A stretch of 28,024 nucleotides of DNA from CAYMGQ01 sp964390055 (GTDB lineage: Bacteria; Bacillota; Clostridia; Peptostreptococcales; Natronincolaceae), in assembly GCA_964390055.1 (NCBI GenBank), contig CAYMGQ010000019.1, forward strand, positions 1 through 28,024. The letters are read 5' to 3'. Numbering within the stretch: the stretch's first letter is position 1; every line of letters starts with the position of its first letter. A model generated the notes under the pieces. It worked only from the letters and a program-made list of their open reading frames with translations. It searched no databases and was not told where the DNA came from. Positions 16,058 to 24,676 of the stretch are shown piece after piece. A program made the position numbers and the translations under genes.

Positions 16058-19000
16058 TTAAAATCTTTTTAATGCCACAGCTTTAATTTCCTCAAGTAAT
16101 TTATCAATTTGAGGAAAGTCTAAGCTTATATTGTTATCTTCGGCAAAGTCAAATAATAAATCCTCTACCTCCTGTTTTATTATATTGTGGACATCAATAT
16201 TATCATACCAATCCCTCTTGGTATGTTTATCAACTATATCCCAAATCAATAGGGCAAGCTGGGCTATTTGTTCATCACTGGTGCTAGTATCTGGCCCATC
16301 TACCCTATAATTATCCTCAGCTTCTCTGATAACATCTACAGTAACCCCATAAAATGCCTGGGCATCTGGTTTGTTTTTAATATTGTCCGGATAACTTATG
16401 CCAGAATCTCCCGACTGATAATCCCTCTTTATACCATTCATTTTTTCGAAATAATCCCTCTCACTAATCCTCTTGTTCTTGTATGCTGTTAGCACCTCTT
16501 CAATCCTCTGGGAAAACTTCTTGTAGTAGAGGGGATTTTCTTCCCAGCTCTTAGATATACTCCTTGTCATCCTAGTCCTTATGGCATCAGCCCTGGCCCT
16601 GGCTGAGCCCAGTCTACTTAATTCTTTCTCAAAAGCCTTTTTATCCAGAATATCCACCGGATTGCTTATTCTAATTACATCCTCAGCAGCTATATAGTTA
16701 TCTATTAGCTTTTGCATCTTTGCCTCATACTCTTTATGGTCTATAGTATCCGAGTATCGTATTCTCACATTCTTTCTCAATTCCTGATAAAACTTAAAAT
16801 CCGCCTTGTATTTATTTATTTCTTTCTGGCCTAAAGAATTGTAGACCCTTTCAGATTCAAGACTTAGTTTCAAATATCTAGCAAAACTACTGAGACTTTG
16901 GTAAAATTTCTTCCTTAACCCTTCCTTCCCCAATAATATTTGATATTCTTCCATGTCATTCTTGTTTTCTATACCTATAAATATATTAATTAAATCAGTA
17001 TAATGCTGCCTTAATGATCCTATTATGGATATAACATCATATAGGGCACCCTTTAAATCCTCGGGGTCAAAGTTCTCCAATCCTCCGCCAGAATACATCT
17101 CCATGGCCTCATCAAGCCTATCCAGGAGACCCCTATAGTCGATAATAATCCCGTAGTCCTTGCCTTCATATAGCCTATTTACCCTTGCTATGGCCTGGAG
17201 AAGAGTGTGCTCCTTCATTGGTTTATCTATATACATAAGAGTGGCCCTTGGGGCATCAAAACCTGTTAACAACTTGTCTACCACTATCAATAAATCCAAA
17301 TCATCCCCATTTACAAATTCATCCTTTATGGCCTCCTCGTAGGCCCCCTCACTACCATACCTATCCATCATCCTATCCCAAAACCTTCTAACCAGATCCT
17401 TGGATTCTTCATCAACCTCATCATAACCCTCCCTTTGGTCTGGGGGAGAAATTACAACTGCTGCCTCCAAGTCCCCGGCCTCTTGAAAATATTTTAAATA
17501 CCTTATGGCCTCCACCTTACTATTAGTAGCTAGCATGGCCTTAAACTGAGAGCCTTGTGTTTTATAGTTTTTTACAAAATGCCTGTTAATATCATAGGCT
17601 ATATAGGCTATTCTTTGACCTGAGGAGGCTATCCTTTCAAACTGACTCCATTTTTTCATAACTTCCTCTTTTTGCTTGTCCTTCAAATCTTTAGTTATCA
17701 TTTCAAGCCTTTTGTCAATGGCCTTTTTATTGACACTTTGCTCCACCATTTTACCTTCATATAGGAGGGGGACTATGGTCTTATCCCTAACTCCATCAGC
17801 TATTGTATAGGTATGGATTAACTCACCAAAGCGAATCATGGTGTTCTTCTCCTTTTTCATAAGGGGGGTCCCGGTGAAACCCAAATAGCAAGCATTGGGA
17901 AATATCTGCTTCATCCTAATATGTAGTTCCCCATATTGAGTCCTGTGGGATTCATCCACCAGTACAAATATCTCCCTAGATAAGATCGGTTTTTGATGTC
18001 TTGCAGCCGTATCAAATTTATGGACAAGGGTAGTTACAATATCCGCCTGCCTATCATCTATCAAGTCTATTAAATGCCTGCCAGTGGTAGCCCTACTAGC
18101 CTTAAGTCTAGTATGATTAAAGGTTTGATTTATTTGCTTGTCCAGATTTATCCTATCCGTCACCACTATCAGCTTGGGGTCATAGTCCCTTAGTTCCGAT
18201 AAAATATATTTGGAAAACATAACCATAGTTAAGGATTTACCGCTACCCTGGGTATGCCAAACTACCCCGGATTTCCTATTGCCTTTTTCATCCCTTTCCA
18301 TGATAGTTTTAGCGATTTTCCTTACCGCAAAGAATTGTTGATATCTAGCTATTTTTTTGATATTTTTATCGAATAGGATAAAAAAGTTTGTAATTTCCAT
18401 TAATCTCTCTGGATGAAAGAGGGAGATGATATTTTTATCCTGCTTGCTGGCTAGCCTATTAAATACAGTTTTGGCCAACTTATCTTGTAGCCAGTTTTCG
18501 TCTTCCTCCTTCCATAGTGACCAAAAACTCCTTGGTGTATAGCAGGTGGCATACTTGCTTTGGCTTTTGTTAGTAGCCATTAGTATTTGACTATATTTAA
18601 ATAAATGAGGGGCATAATTCTTGCCTTGGTTTCTTAACATTTGTTCTATGCCCTGCCTTATATCTATAGAAGACCTCTTGCACTCTATGACTCCAAAGGG
18701 AATACCATTTACAAACAAGACTATATCTGGCCTAATATTTCCCCTACCGTCCTCCCTTTCTACAGTAAATTCCTCCACCACATGAAATACATTCCGATAG
18801 GGGTTTTCCCAATCTATATATTTTAGAGAGAAGGACCTCCTAGACCCATCAGGGAGCCTTTCTTCATAGCTCCTACCTAACATTAGGCTGTCGTAAATCC
18901 TTTCATTGGTCCTAACCAAACCATCAGTCAGGGGTTGGTCTAAATCCCTGATAGCTTGGTCTATATTTTTGTCACTAAATTTATATGTCTTCCCCCTGTA

Positions 19001-19183
19001 CTCATAAGAATTTAATTCTCCAAGTTTCTTCCTTAATATGTCTATCAGAAGAACATTATAGAGGTTGTCCCTCATGTTCTCTGCTTCCTTGGTTGAGATA
19101 TAGGTGTAACCTAGGTTTTTCAATAGCTCTATAGCTGGTTTTTGAGATATATTTTCCTCATTTAAAAGATTTACCCTATACAT
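16058..19183 (-). CDS. hsdR: Type I restriction enzyme, R subunit (HsdR)
   Basis: 1041 residues from ATG 19183 (GGAGG 8 nt upstream; a GTG at 19192 falls inside the RBS). HsdR is the ATP-driven translocase and nuclease of type I systems. In order, numbered from GTG 19192 (subtract 3 for this start): a PD-(D/E)xK nuclease with PD at 155-156 and E170-C-K172; Walker A HTQGSGKS (313-320); DEAD-like DESH (413-416); motif III FTGTP (439-443); then helicase lobe 2 with the LLTGFDAPRATLMYIDKPM and ARVNR segments (motifs V and VI). The C-terminal 250 residues are helical and likely bind the methylase core. Length and motifs are intact, so the nuclease should be functional if the specificity subunit is. 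It starts 12 nt after hsdS ends. Confidence 0.95.
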   Translation of the reverse strand: MYRVNLLNEENISQKPAIELLKNLGYTYISTKEAENMRDNLYNVLLIDILRKKLGELNSYEYRGKTYKFSDKNIDQAIRDLDQPLTDGLVRTNERIYDSLMLGRSYEERLPDGSRRSFSLKYIDWENPYRNVFHVVEEFTVEREDGRGNIRPDIVLFVNGIPFGVIECKRSSIDIRQGIEQMLRNQGKNYAPHLFKYSQILMATNKSQSKYATCYTPRSFWSLWKEEDENWLQDKLAKTVFNRLASKQDKNIISLFHPERLMEITNFFILFDKNIKKIARYQQFFAVRKIAKTIMERDEKGNRKSGVVWHTQGSGKSLTMVMFSKYILSELRDYDPKLIVVTDRINLDKQINQTFNHTRLKASRATTGRHLIDLIDDRQADIVTTLVHKFDTAARHQKPILSREIFVLVDESHRTQYGELHIRMKQIFPNACYLGFTGTPLMKKEKNTMIRFGELIHTYTIADGVRDKTIVPLLYEGKMVEQSVNKKAIDKRLEMITKDLKDKQKEEVMKKWSQFERIASSGQRIAYIAYDINRHFVKNYKTQGSQFKAMLATNSKVEAIRYLKYFQEAGDLEAAVVISPPDQREGYDEVDEESKDLVRRFWDRMMDRYGSEGAYEEAIKDEFVNGDDLDLLIVVDKLLTGFDAPRATLMYIDKPMKEHTLLQAIARVNRLYEGKDYGIIIDYRGLLDRLDEAMEMYSGGGLENFDPEDLKGALYDVISIIGSLRQHYTDLINIFIGIENKNDMEEYQILLGKEGLRKKFYQSLSSFARYLKLSLESERVYNSLGQKEINKYKADFKFYQELRKNVRIRYSDTIDHKEYEAKMQKLIDNYIAAEDVIRISNPVDILDKKAFEKELSRLGSARARADAIRTRMTRSISKSWEENPLYYKKFSQRIEEVLTAYKNKRISERDYFEKMNGIKRDYQSGDSGISYPDNIKNKPDAQAFYGVTVDVIREAEDNYRVDGPDTSTSDEQIAQLALLIWDIVDKHTKRDWYDNIDVHNIIKQEVEDLLFDFAEDNNISLDFPQIDKLLEEIKAVALKRF

Positions 19184-19195
19184 AGACATCACCTC

Positions 19196-20039
19196 CTACG
19201 ATACCCTTACTATACCTGTTAACAACAATTGCATAAGACCCCTCTTCTGAAGTTTGAGCTGGTCTACTTCCTTTTGCAGTAAGTCAATTTCCCTATCTCC
19301 TGTAGAAAGGATTTGGGCTATGGATTTTTGTTCTTGAATGGGGGGTAATTTGATATTAAGCTTCATCATTTCATTTTTCGATAAATTAAACCTAGTTGAT
19401 CCCTGTGCTAATTTAAATACTTTTCTTCTAAATAAGTCCCCCCTAAAAAAGAATCTTGCAAATTCAGCTAGTAATATTTCAAAATCCTTTAACCTAAAAC
19501 CGAAACAAAAACTATTTAAATATAATTCTGATACTTCCTCTAAAAGCACTGAACTCATTCCAACCTCATCAGGAGTTTCTGACGAAGTGGTAAATAGTAT
19601 ATCACCATATTTTACTTTGTTTTGATTTTCTCCATCCAAAATATTAACATAATCCAAATTCTTAATATCAATCTTTGGATTATCAAATATGTTTTTATAT
19701 GGTATATAGGCTTTGCCCTTACCGAAATCTTTTGCTGTCTTATTCCTTAATCCATTAAATGTTTTACCCATATCCCCCAACCTTATCTCTTTCCATTGAC
19801 CATCAAATCCTGGCAATCTTAGCTCCCCTGTTAAAAGCNNNNNNNNNNNNNNNNNNNNNNNNNNNNNNNNNNNNNNNNNNNNNNNNNNNNNNNNNNNNNN
19901 NNNNNNNNNNNNNNNNNNNNNNNNNNNNNNNNNNNNNNTCCCAATCCGCCGGTATAATCCCCACTTTGCTTTTCTTATACCCCTCAGGGACCTCTCCCCT
20001 ACTTATCTTTTCTAGTCTTTCTTTTATGTCCTCCTTCAA
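19196..20039 (-). CDS. hsdS: Type I restriction specificity subunit (HsdS), interrupted by an assembly gap
   Basis: Two open stretches flank 100 Ns. The first 33 codons (20039-19939, TTG start, GGGGTG 6 nt upstream) encode a typical HsdS N-terminus ending in GIIPADW. The second stretch is open from the gap edge (19838) to the stop at 19196. It begins LLTGELRLPGFDGQW, the hinge after the first half, followed by TRD2, the central/distal conserved helix (EQKSIAQILSTGDREIDLLQ) and a terminal LLTG that mirrors the hinge. So TRD1 and the first conserved helix are missing from the assembly. The two stretches are out of frame across exactly 100 nt; for an intact gene the true gap must be a multiple of 3. 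HsdS sets the DNA sequence recognised by the HsdM2S methylase and HsdR. Confidence 0.88.
19839..19938. other. Assembly gap (100 Ns) inside hsdS
   Basis: Exactly 100 N bases, a customary placeholder for a scaffold gap of unknown size. A full HsdS first half would need several hundred bases here. Confidence 0.99.
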
Positions 20040-20051
20040 CTTTTCACCCCT

Positions 20052-21575
20052 TTACAGACCTAGTTCCTCCAAATACTTAGCCATTTCTTCCTCTACTTCT
20101 TTTAATTCCTTTTTAATATCTTTTATATTACCCGCTACTTCCATCATATCTACTGGCTCTTCTTCCTCAAAAGTATCTACATATCGAGGAATATTTAAGT
20201 TGTAGTCATTTTCCTTAATTTCATCAATGTTGGATAGATAGGAGTACTTGTCTATGCTTTCATATTTATCATAAGTTGCGACAATCTTATCTATATCCTT
20301 TTCCCTTAATTTATTTTGCTTTCCATCCTTCATGTAGTTGCCTTCTCCTGAAGCATCTATAAACAGAACATCCCTTCTAGTCCTATTCTTCTTAAATAGC
20401 ATAATGCAGGCTGGGATTCCCGTTCCATAAAAGAGGGCCTCGGGTAGACCTATCACTACATCCAATAGGTTCATATCTATTATTTGCTTTCTAATTCTCC
20501 TTTCACTAGCCCCCCTAAACAGGACCCCATGGGGTAGTATTGTAGCCATTCTCCCATCCTCTGCTAGAGAATATAACATATGTTGGACAAAGGCATAATC
20601 ACCCCTTGAGGCAGGTGGTAGCCCCCATTCAAATCTATTATGGGGGTCTAGACTTGCCTCCATTTTAAATCTTTCATCATTGTCCCCTGCAAAACCCATG
20701 GCCCATTTATCCAAAGAAAATGGCGGATTAGCCACTATCACCTGATACTTCATCAGCTGACCATCTTCTATGTGGAGGGGATTAGAAAGGGTATCTCCCC
20801 ATTCGATTTTGGCCCCATCTATACCATGTAGAAACATATTCATCATACAAAGGGAATGGGTCTGTCCATTCCTTTCTTGCCCATATACGGCAACCTTCCT
20901 ATCAGCCACCTTGTTCACTACCCTAATCAATAGTGAACCCGAACCGCAGGTTGGGTCATAGATCCTATCATTTTCCTTGGGTTTTACTAATCTGGCTAAT
21001 AATTCCGAAACCATGGACGGTGTGAAAAATTCTCCACCTTTTTTGCCTGCATCAGAGGCAAATCTTTCTATCATAAATTGATAGGAATTGCCAATTATGT
21101 CCTCATCCTCTATTTGGGATGGCCTTAAATCTAATTTGGAAAAGTCCTCCAACAGGGTTCTTAGCATAGCATTTTTATCCCTAGTTTGACCCAAAACCGC
21201 CTCACTATTAAAGTCTATATTTCTAAATATATTCCTTAGTTTTTGCGGGTTGTCATCCTCAAGCTTTTCCAGGGCTTTATTGATTTCCTCCCCTATTTTA
21301 GGACTGTTTCTTTTACTATAAAGATAATCAAAGGTGGTCTCCCCACTTATGATAAATCTTGCCCTAGACATGGCCCTCTGGATTCTGCCCTCATGACTAT
21401 CATATCTTTTGGTATATTCCTCCAAGCGCTCCTTGTAGGTGTCGCTTAGGTATTTAATAAAAAGCATTACAAGAACATAATCCTTATATATGCTTGAGTC
21501 AATTTTTCCCCGAAAAGTATCAGCTGCTTCCCATAGTATTTGATTTATTTGACTTTGATTTGTTTTTTTACCCAT
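20052..21575 (-). CDS. hsdM: Type I DNA adenine methyltransferase subunit (HsdM)
   Basis: 507 residues. The helical HsdM N-terminal domain (about 8-150) is followed by the N6-adenine methyltransferase fold with EFFTP (182-186), the SAM-binding DPTCGSG (207-213) and the catalytic NPPF (283-286). The C-terminal coiled-coil-like helix (KDIKKELKEVEEEMAKYLEE) is the usual HsdS contact. AGGAGG lies 6 nt before ATG 21575. It lies 12 nt from each specificity gene: the single-TRD protein upstream and the full HsdS downstream. All catalytic motifs are intact; the modified base should be N6-methyladenine. Confidence 0.96.
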   Translation of the reverse strand: MGKKTNQSQINQILWEAADTFRGKIDSSIYKDYVLVMLFIKYLSDTYKERLEEYTKRYDSHEGRIQRAMSRARFIISGETTFDYLYSKRNSPKIGEEINKALEKLEDDNPQKLRNIFRNIDFNSEAVLGQTRDKNAMLRTLLEDFSKLDLRPSQIEDEDIIGNSYQFMIERFASDAGKKGGEFFTPSMVSELLARLVKPKENDRIYDPTCGSGSLLIRVVNKVADRKVAVYGQERNGQTHSLCMMNMFLHGIDGAKIEWGDTLSNPLHIEDGQLMKYQVIVANPPFSLDKWAMGFAGDNDERFKMEASLDPHNRFEWGLPPASRGDYAFVQHMLYSLAEDGRMATILPHGVLFRGASERRIRKQIIDMNLLDVVIGLPEALFYGTGIPACIMLFKKNRTRRDVLFIDASGEGNYMKDGKQNKLREKDIDKIVATYDKYESIDKYSYLSNIDEIKENDYNLNIPRYVDTFEEEEPVDMMEVAGNIKDIKKELKEVEEEMAKYLEELGL

Positions 21576-21587
21576 CCTTCTCCTCCT

Positions 21588-22166
21588 TTAATTCCTCTTG
21601 ATTAATTCTTTTGTTATTGCCTGGTAATATTTATCCTTTTCCCCAATAAGTCTATCCAGCAAGCCCCTTTCTCTTAGGTATAGGTCCCTGACCTTAGCTA
21701 TAGACTTTTGCTCATCTAGGGGGATTCTCTTTATATTGATTGAGGCAAGAATCCTATTGTTGGTTGTAGCCATAGCCGTACCTGCCTGGGACCTAGTTAG
21801 TTCCCTTTTAACCTGATCTGAATTAAGATACCAGCTTACATACTTTGGCAGAAACTCCTTTGAATTAAGCCTAATAATGGCAAAATAGGATGGAATTAAT
21901 AGGCCCTCTATTTCCCTATCTATGTATATGGCTGTATAGGGGGCACTAAATCTAATAAGGATATCCCCCTTCTTAGTAAAATATCTGCAAGCTAATTCCT
22001 CATTACTTTCAAAGGTCTCTATATTGTCCATATTAAATAGCCCAACATCTTGGATATCTTTTAATGTGATTAATTTGTAAAGTTTTTTAATCTCATATTT
22101 AATGGTGGCTTTTTTTCTACTTAGAATCAAACCGCTTCTAATCTTTGCAATATCACCGAGTTTCAT
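21588..22166 (-). CDS. Single-TRD specificity (HsdS-like) protein, first gene of the hsd operon
   Basis: 192 residues, half the normal HsdS length: one target-recognition domain (MKLGDIAKIRSG start, GDILIRFSAPY, the T-M-A-T-T-N-N segment, the IPLDEQKSIA hinge) and one conserved helix (RDLYLRERGLLDRLIGEKDKYYQAI). GGAGGTG lies 5 nt before ATG 22166, so this is a designed gene, not a decayed 3' fragment. Its TRD is not a close copy of the TRD2 in the downstream hsdS. Half-length S proteins can dimerise to rebuild a palindromic recogniser; alternatively this could be a regulator or a BcgI/phage-type auxiliary S. The function of a half S leading an operon that also encodes a full S is unclear. Confidence 0.82.
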   Translation of the reverse strand: MKLGDIAKIRSGLILSRKKATIKYEIKKLYKLITLKDIQDVGLFNMDNIETFESNEELACRYFTKKGDILIRFSAPYTAIYIDREIEGLLIPSYFAIIRLNSKEFLPKYVSWYLNSDQVKRELTRSQAGTAMATTNNRILASINIKRIPLDEQKSIAKVRDLYLRERGLLDRLIGEKDKYYQAITKELIKRN

Positions 22167-22190
22167 GCTTCACCTCCAATTAGTTATATT

Positions 22191-22234
22191 TAATATATAT
22201 CATTATTTTTATTTTGTTATATATAATATATATC
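22191..22234. repeat. 11-bp direct repeats in the hsd promoter region
   Basis: TAATATATATC occurs at 22191-22201 and 22224-22234, 33 bp apart (about three helical turns). The second copy covers the -10 element. They may be regulator sites or chance in an AT-rich tract. Confidence 0.35.
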
Positions 22235-22253
22235 GTATTACATTTATTGTCAA
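22225..22253 (-). promoter_or_regulatory. Promoter of the hsd operon
   Basis: TTGACA (22248-22253), exactly 17 bp, TATATT (22225-22230) on the minus strand, about 60 nt upstream of the first gene. It should drive all five genes, as gaps between them are 3-12 nt. Confidence 0.75.
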
Positions 22254-22300
22254 TAGGATTGGCCAATAATATAAGTTAAGGAGATTATTTTTAATTCTAT

Positions 22301-22340
22301 TAAAAAGAAAAACCGTATAGCATTATATTAGCTACATGGT
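22301..22340 (-). terminator. Intrinsic terminator of the blaI-blaR1 operon
   Basis: A 10-bp stem with one mismatch (22312-22321 with 22331-22340), 9-nt loop. On the minus strand it is followed by TTTTTCTTTTT. It lies 55 nt after the blaR1-like stop and separates that operon from the hsd promoter. Confidence 0.75.
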
Positions 22341-22395
22341 TTCTACTTTTAAGACCAACTATTCAACTTAATTTGCCTATTTAATTGTCTAATAC

Positions 22396-24156
22396 TTATG
22401 TATCCCTTGGCCTATATTTTAAGTATATATCTAACTTTTGGCCTGACAAAGTCTGTTTTCCTGCCTTTAATTCTATATGTAGTGGTGGATTGGCATATGG
22501 GTCCTCATATTGGAAATCATGGGGGATATCAAGTTCAAGTTGAAATTCTTCAAATTTGTCAAAAACCTTCTTCACCCATTCCTCATCATCCCACAAATTG
22601 AGGTTTTTTATTGTTCTGTCAGCTGGATGACCCGTCGTAAAGGTATCAATACCATCCTTGGTCCCGAAATAAAAATCAACTATTTTGGATTGATTATCCT
22701 CGCTAGTTACTAAGATCTTTGCAGTCATACCGGAACCTTCAAATTCAAAGGGTAATTCCAAATAGTAAAGTTTGTCTACTGGATGTTGCCTTAGTATTGC
22801 ATTCCCAAATTCATTTTCTAGCCCATAGTTAACTGTATTTTGCCCCAATTTATCCTGGGCCTGTGTTAATCTTAGCATCCTATCAGTAAATCTAAGAAGA
22901 TTTTCATTAGAAATATATTTATCAAAGGATAGCTGATCCTGTTTAGCAACCCCACCAGTAAATAGGTTTACAAAGGATTTGCCAAACTTTATGACATCCC
23001 CCTCTAAAGAAGTTTCACTTTCAGCCTCATTATTTTTCTTGCCCTTCTTTACTATACTGATTTCTATATTGTCCTCCTCAATATTATTAGCCTCCATATT
23101 AGCAGGTAAAATATTGCAGGCTACAGTAAGTCCTGATACTAATATTAAAATCCCCATCAGGAAAGAAATAATATATTTTTTCCTGGTCATTTTAACAGAA
23201 TAAATCATATTTTCCAACCTTGCTTTTAGTTGTTTACCCCTACTGCCCATGGCTGTTGTAAGGGGTCTATAGCCAAGGGTGCTAGTTCCAGCTAAGCTTA
23301 AAATTGTTTCTCCATAATATTTCCTATCGTCAAGGTCCATGTTTTCTACTAATTTTTCATCTATGGAATATTCGCAATACCTATCCATTTCTTTTAACAA
23401 GATGTAAATCAGAGGATTAAACCAATGAATAGCCTTTGCCAAAAGGGCAACAATCTTTATTAGTATATCCCACCTTTTTAGATGCTTTAGTTCATGTGAA
23501 AATATCATTTTTAATCTCCTATGGTCTTCCCTAGGATTGGGAATTAAGACTGTAGGTTTAAATATTCCCACTAGTATGGGAGAATTTATAGGGCCATAAC
23601 TCCTAAGAATTACTCTTTTATTAATATTTAATTCATCCTTGCAAGCATTAAATAAATTTAAAAGCCTGCGGTCTTTGACCTTCTCACTCCATTTTGAAAT
23701 AAGTAACCTAAATCTTATATATTGCACTATCTCAATTAATAGTATGATTACACCAATAAGTAGCCAAAGGTATGGAAAAATATTTTTGAAAATATTTATA
23801 TCATATTTAATATTTGAGGAATTTTGCCTCATTGGATTATTTTTTACCTGATAGCCTAAATTCTCCTTGTCTATTTGACCATTTTGCTCTGGCCCTTGGC
23901 CAACCATAAGCTCCCTTGTGTTTTCTAAAGTTTTTTCTTCCCCTATATGCAAATTAGGAATATTAAGCTTAGACCTAGGGGGTAACCTTATAAAATTATG
24001 TATGGGTATAAGAAAAAGCATTAGGATTATAACCAAAATTTTATAATGCCAGGAGGAATTAAAATGTTTTTCGCTTATTACTTTTACAATCATAAATACA
24101 GAGAAGACGATACTACCCACCAGGGATAGCCTAAATACCCAACTAAAAATAACCAT
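22396..24156 (-). CDS. BlaR1/MecR1-like M56 membrane metallopeptidase sensor
   Basis: 586 residues. N-terminal membrane segments at about 3-26, 38-54 and 128-146; zinc site HELKH (221-225), with E262 and D266 in CEYSIDE; a fourth membrane segment at 328-347; then about 235 extracytoplasmic residues. In BlaR1, ligand binding outside activates the inner M56 peptidase, which inactivates the BlaI repressor. Here the outer domain is much more acidic than a penicillin-binding domain, and I see no SxxK/SxN/KTG set; one isolated S-I-V-K sits next to the membrane. So the signal is probably not a beta-lactam. It starts 1 nt after the blaI-like stop (coupled), with GGGGG upstream of ATG 24156. Confidence 0.88.
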   Translation of the reverse strand: MVIFSWVFRLSLVGSIVFSVFMIVKVISEKHFNSSWHYKILVIILMLFLIPIHNFIRLPPRSKLNIPNLHIGEEKTLENTRELMVGQGPEQNGQIDKENLGYQVKNNPMRQNSSNIKYDINIFKNIFPYLWLLIGVIILLIEIVQYIRFRLLISKWSEKVKDRRLLNLFNACKDELNINKRVILRSYGPINSPILVGIFKPTVLIPNPREDHRRLKMIFSHELKHLKRWDILIKIVALLAKAIHWFNPLIYILLKEMDRYCEYSIDEKLVENMDLDDRKYYGETILSLAGTSTLGYRPLTTAMGSRGKQLKARLENMIYSVKMTRKKYIISFLMGILILVSGLTVACNILPANMEANNIEEDNIEISIVKKGKKNNEAESETSLEGDVIKFGKSFVNLFTGGVAKQDQLSFDKYISNENLLRFTDRMLRLTQAQDKLGQNTVNYGLENEFGNAILRQHPVDKLYYLELPFEFEGSGMTAKILVTSEDNQSKIVDFYFGTKDGIDTFTTGHPADRTIKNLNLWDDEEWVKKVFDKFEEFQLELDIPHDFQYEDPYANPPLHIELKAGKQTLSGQKLDIYLKYRPRDT

Positions 24157-24157
24157 C

Positions 24158-24526
24158 TTATAACCCCCTTATCCAATCTTTTAACTCCTTTAAATCCTTT
24201 TCACCAATTTTCTTATTATCATATAATGAGGCTACTAGGGATTTTACATTCCCATCATACATATCCTTGAGAAAACCCTTGGCCTGATAAGATTTGTACT
24301 CACCCTTAGTAATTCTGGGAGAATAATAATTTACCCGTCCCATCTTCCTGACACGTAATACATTCTTATCCACCAACCGTCTAGCTAGGGTAAGTATAGT
24401 AGTATGTTTCCAGCTATTGTCTCTAGCCAGTTTTTCAATTATATCAGCTGTAGTAATCTCCCTACCCTCCTCCCAAATTATTTTCATTATTTCATATTCG
24501 GCATCAGAAATTTTACCTATATTCAA
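24158..24526 (-). CDS. BlaI/MecI-family transcriptional repressor
   Basis: 122 residues from a TTG start at 24526 (AAGGGGT 8 nt upstream), giving the family's usual N-terminus, ISDAEYEIMKIIWEEG. Upstream extension to 24601 would run through the promoter. The winged helix-turn-helix spans about 5-75 (T-T-A-D-I-I-E-K-L, WKHTTILTLARRLVDKNVL, then the wing KMGRVNYYSP), followed by the C-terminal dimerisation helices (ASLYDNKKIGEKDLKELKDWI). BlaI dimers bind TACA/TGTA dyads; two such boxes lie in this gene's own promoter and one more in the deformylase-like promoter, implying autoregulation and a small regulon. Cleavage by the adjacent M56 protein is the expected induction route. Confidence 0.92.
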   Translation of the reverse strand: MNIGKISDAEYEIMKIIWEEGREITTADIIEKLARDNSWKHTTILTLARRLVDKNVLRVRKMGRVNYYSPRITKGEYKSYQAKGFLKDMYDGNVKSLVASLYDNKKIGEKDLKELKDWIRGL

Positions 24527-24549
24527 ATAACAACACCCCTTTTTTAGTT

Positions 24550-24562
24550 CTACATGATGTAG
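24550..24562. promoter_or_regulatory. BlaI-type operator, downstream box
   Basis: CTACAT-G-ATGTAG, a perfect dyad with TACA-N3-TGTA core, in the 5' untranslated region of the blaI-like gene. It is centred 26 bp from the box in the promoter spacer. Confidence 0.7.
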
Positions 24563-24572
24563 TATTAGTTTC

Positions 24573-24601
24573 ATTTTACACCTTGTAGAATAAGATGTCA
24601 A
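24573..24601 (-). promoter_or_regulatory. Promoter of the blaI-blaR1 operon
   Basis: TTGACA (24596-24601), exactly 17 bp, TAAAAT (24573-24578) on the minus strand. Confidence 0.8.
24576..24588. promoter_or_regulatory. BlaI-type operator, promoter box
   Basis: TTACA-CCT-TGTAG on the plus strand; TACA-N3-TGTA core at 24577-24587. The core overlaps two bases of the -10 and fills the downstream half of the spacer, so bound repressor should block RNA polymerase. The register is identical to the deformylase-like promoter box. Confidence 0.7.
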
Positions 24602-24610
24602 GGAATTAAT

Positions 24611-24656
24611 AAAAAAAGGCCCTTCATAAGCTATAATCCCCTTATGAAAGTGCCCC
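24611..24656 (-). terminator. Intrinsic terminator after the 79-residue membrane protein
   Basis: On the minus strand CTTTCATAAG pairs with CTTATGAAGG around a 10-nt loop, extended imperfectly by flanking GGGC/GCC, followed by TTTTTTT (complement of 24611-24617). It insulates the blaI promoter from upstream transcription. Confidence 0.8.
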
Positions 24657-24676
24657 GTCTTCCTCCAATTCCTTAA

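Noticed and set aside
19803..20205. Open frames reading through the N block, and an apparent frameshift in hsdS
   Set aside because: The 100 Ns are a placeholder of unknown true length, so frame across them has no meaning.
19196..22166. Recombination between the two hsdS genes as an inversion switch
   Set aside because: The genes are on the same strand and the half S is not a close copy of the visible TRD2 region; no inverted repeats are evident.
24527..24601. N-terminal extension of the BlaI-like protein
   Set aside because: It would translate the promoter and both operator boxes; the TTG at 24526 has a good RBS and gives the family's normal N-terminus.
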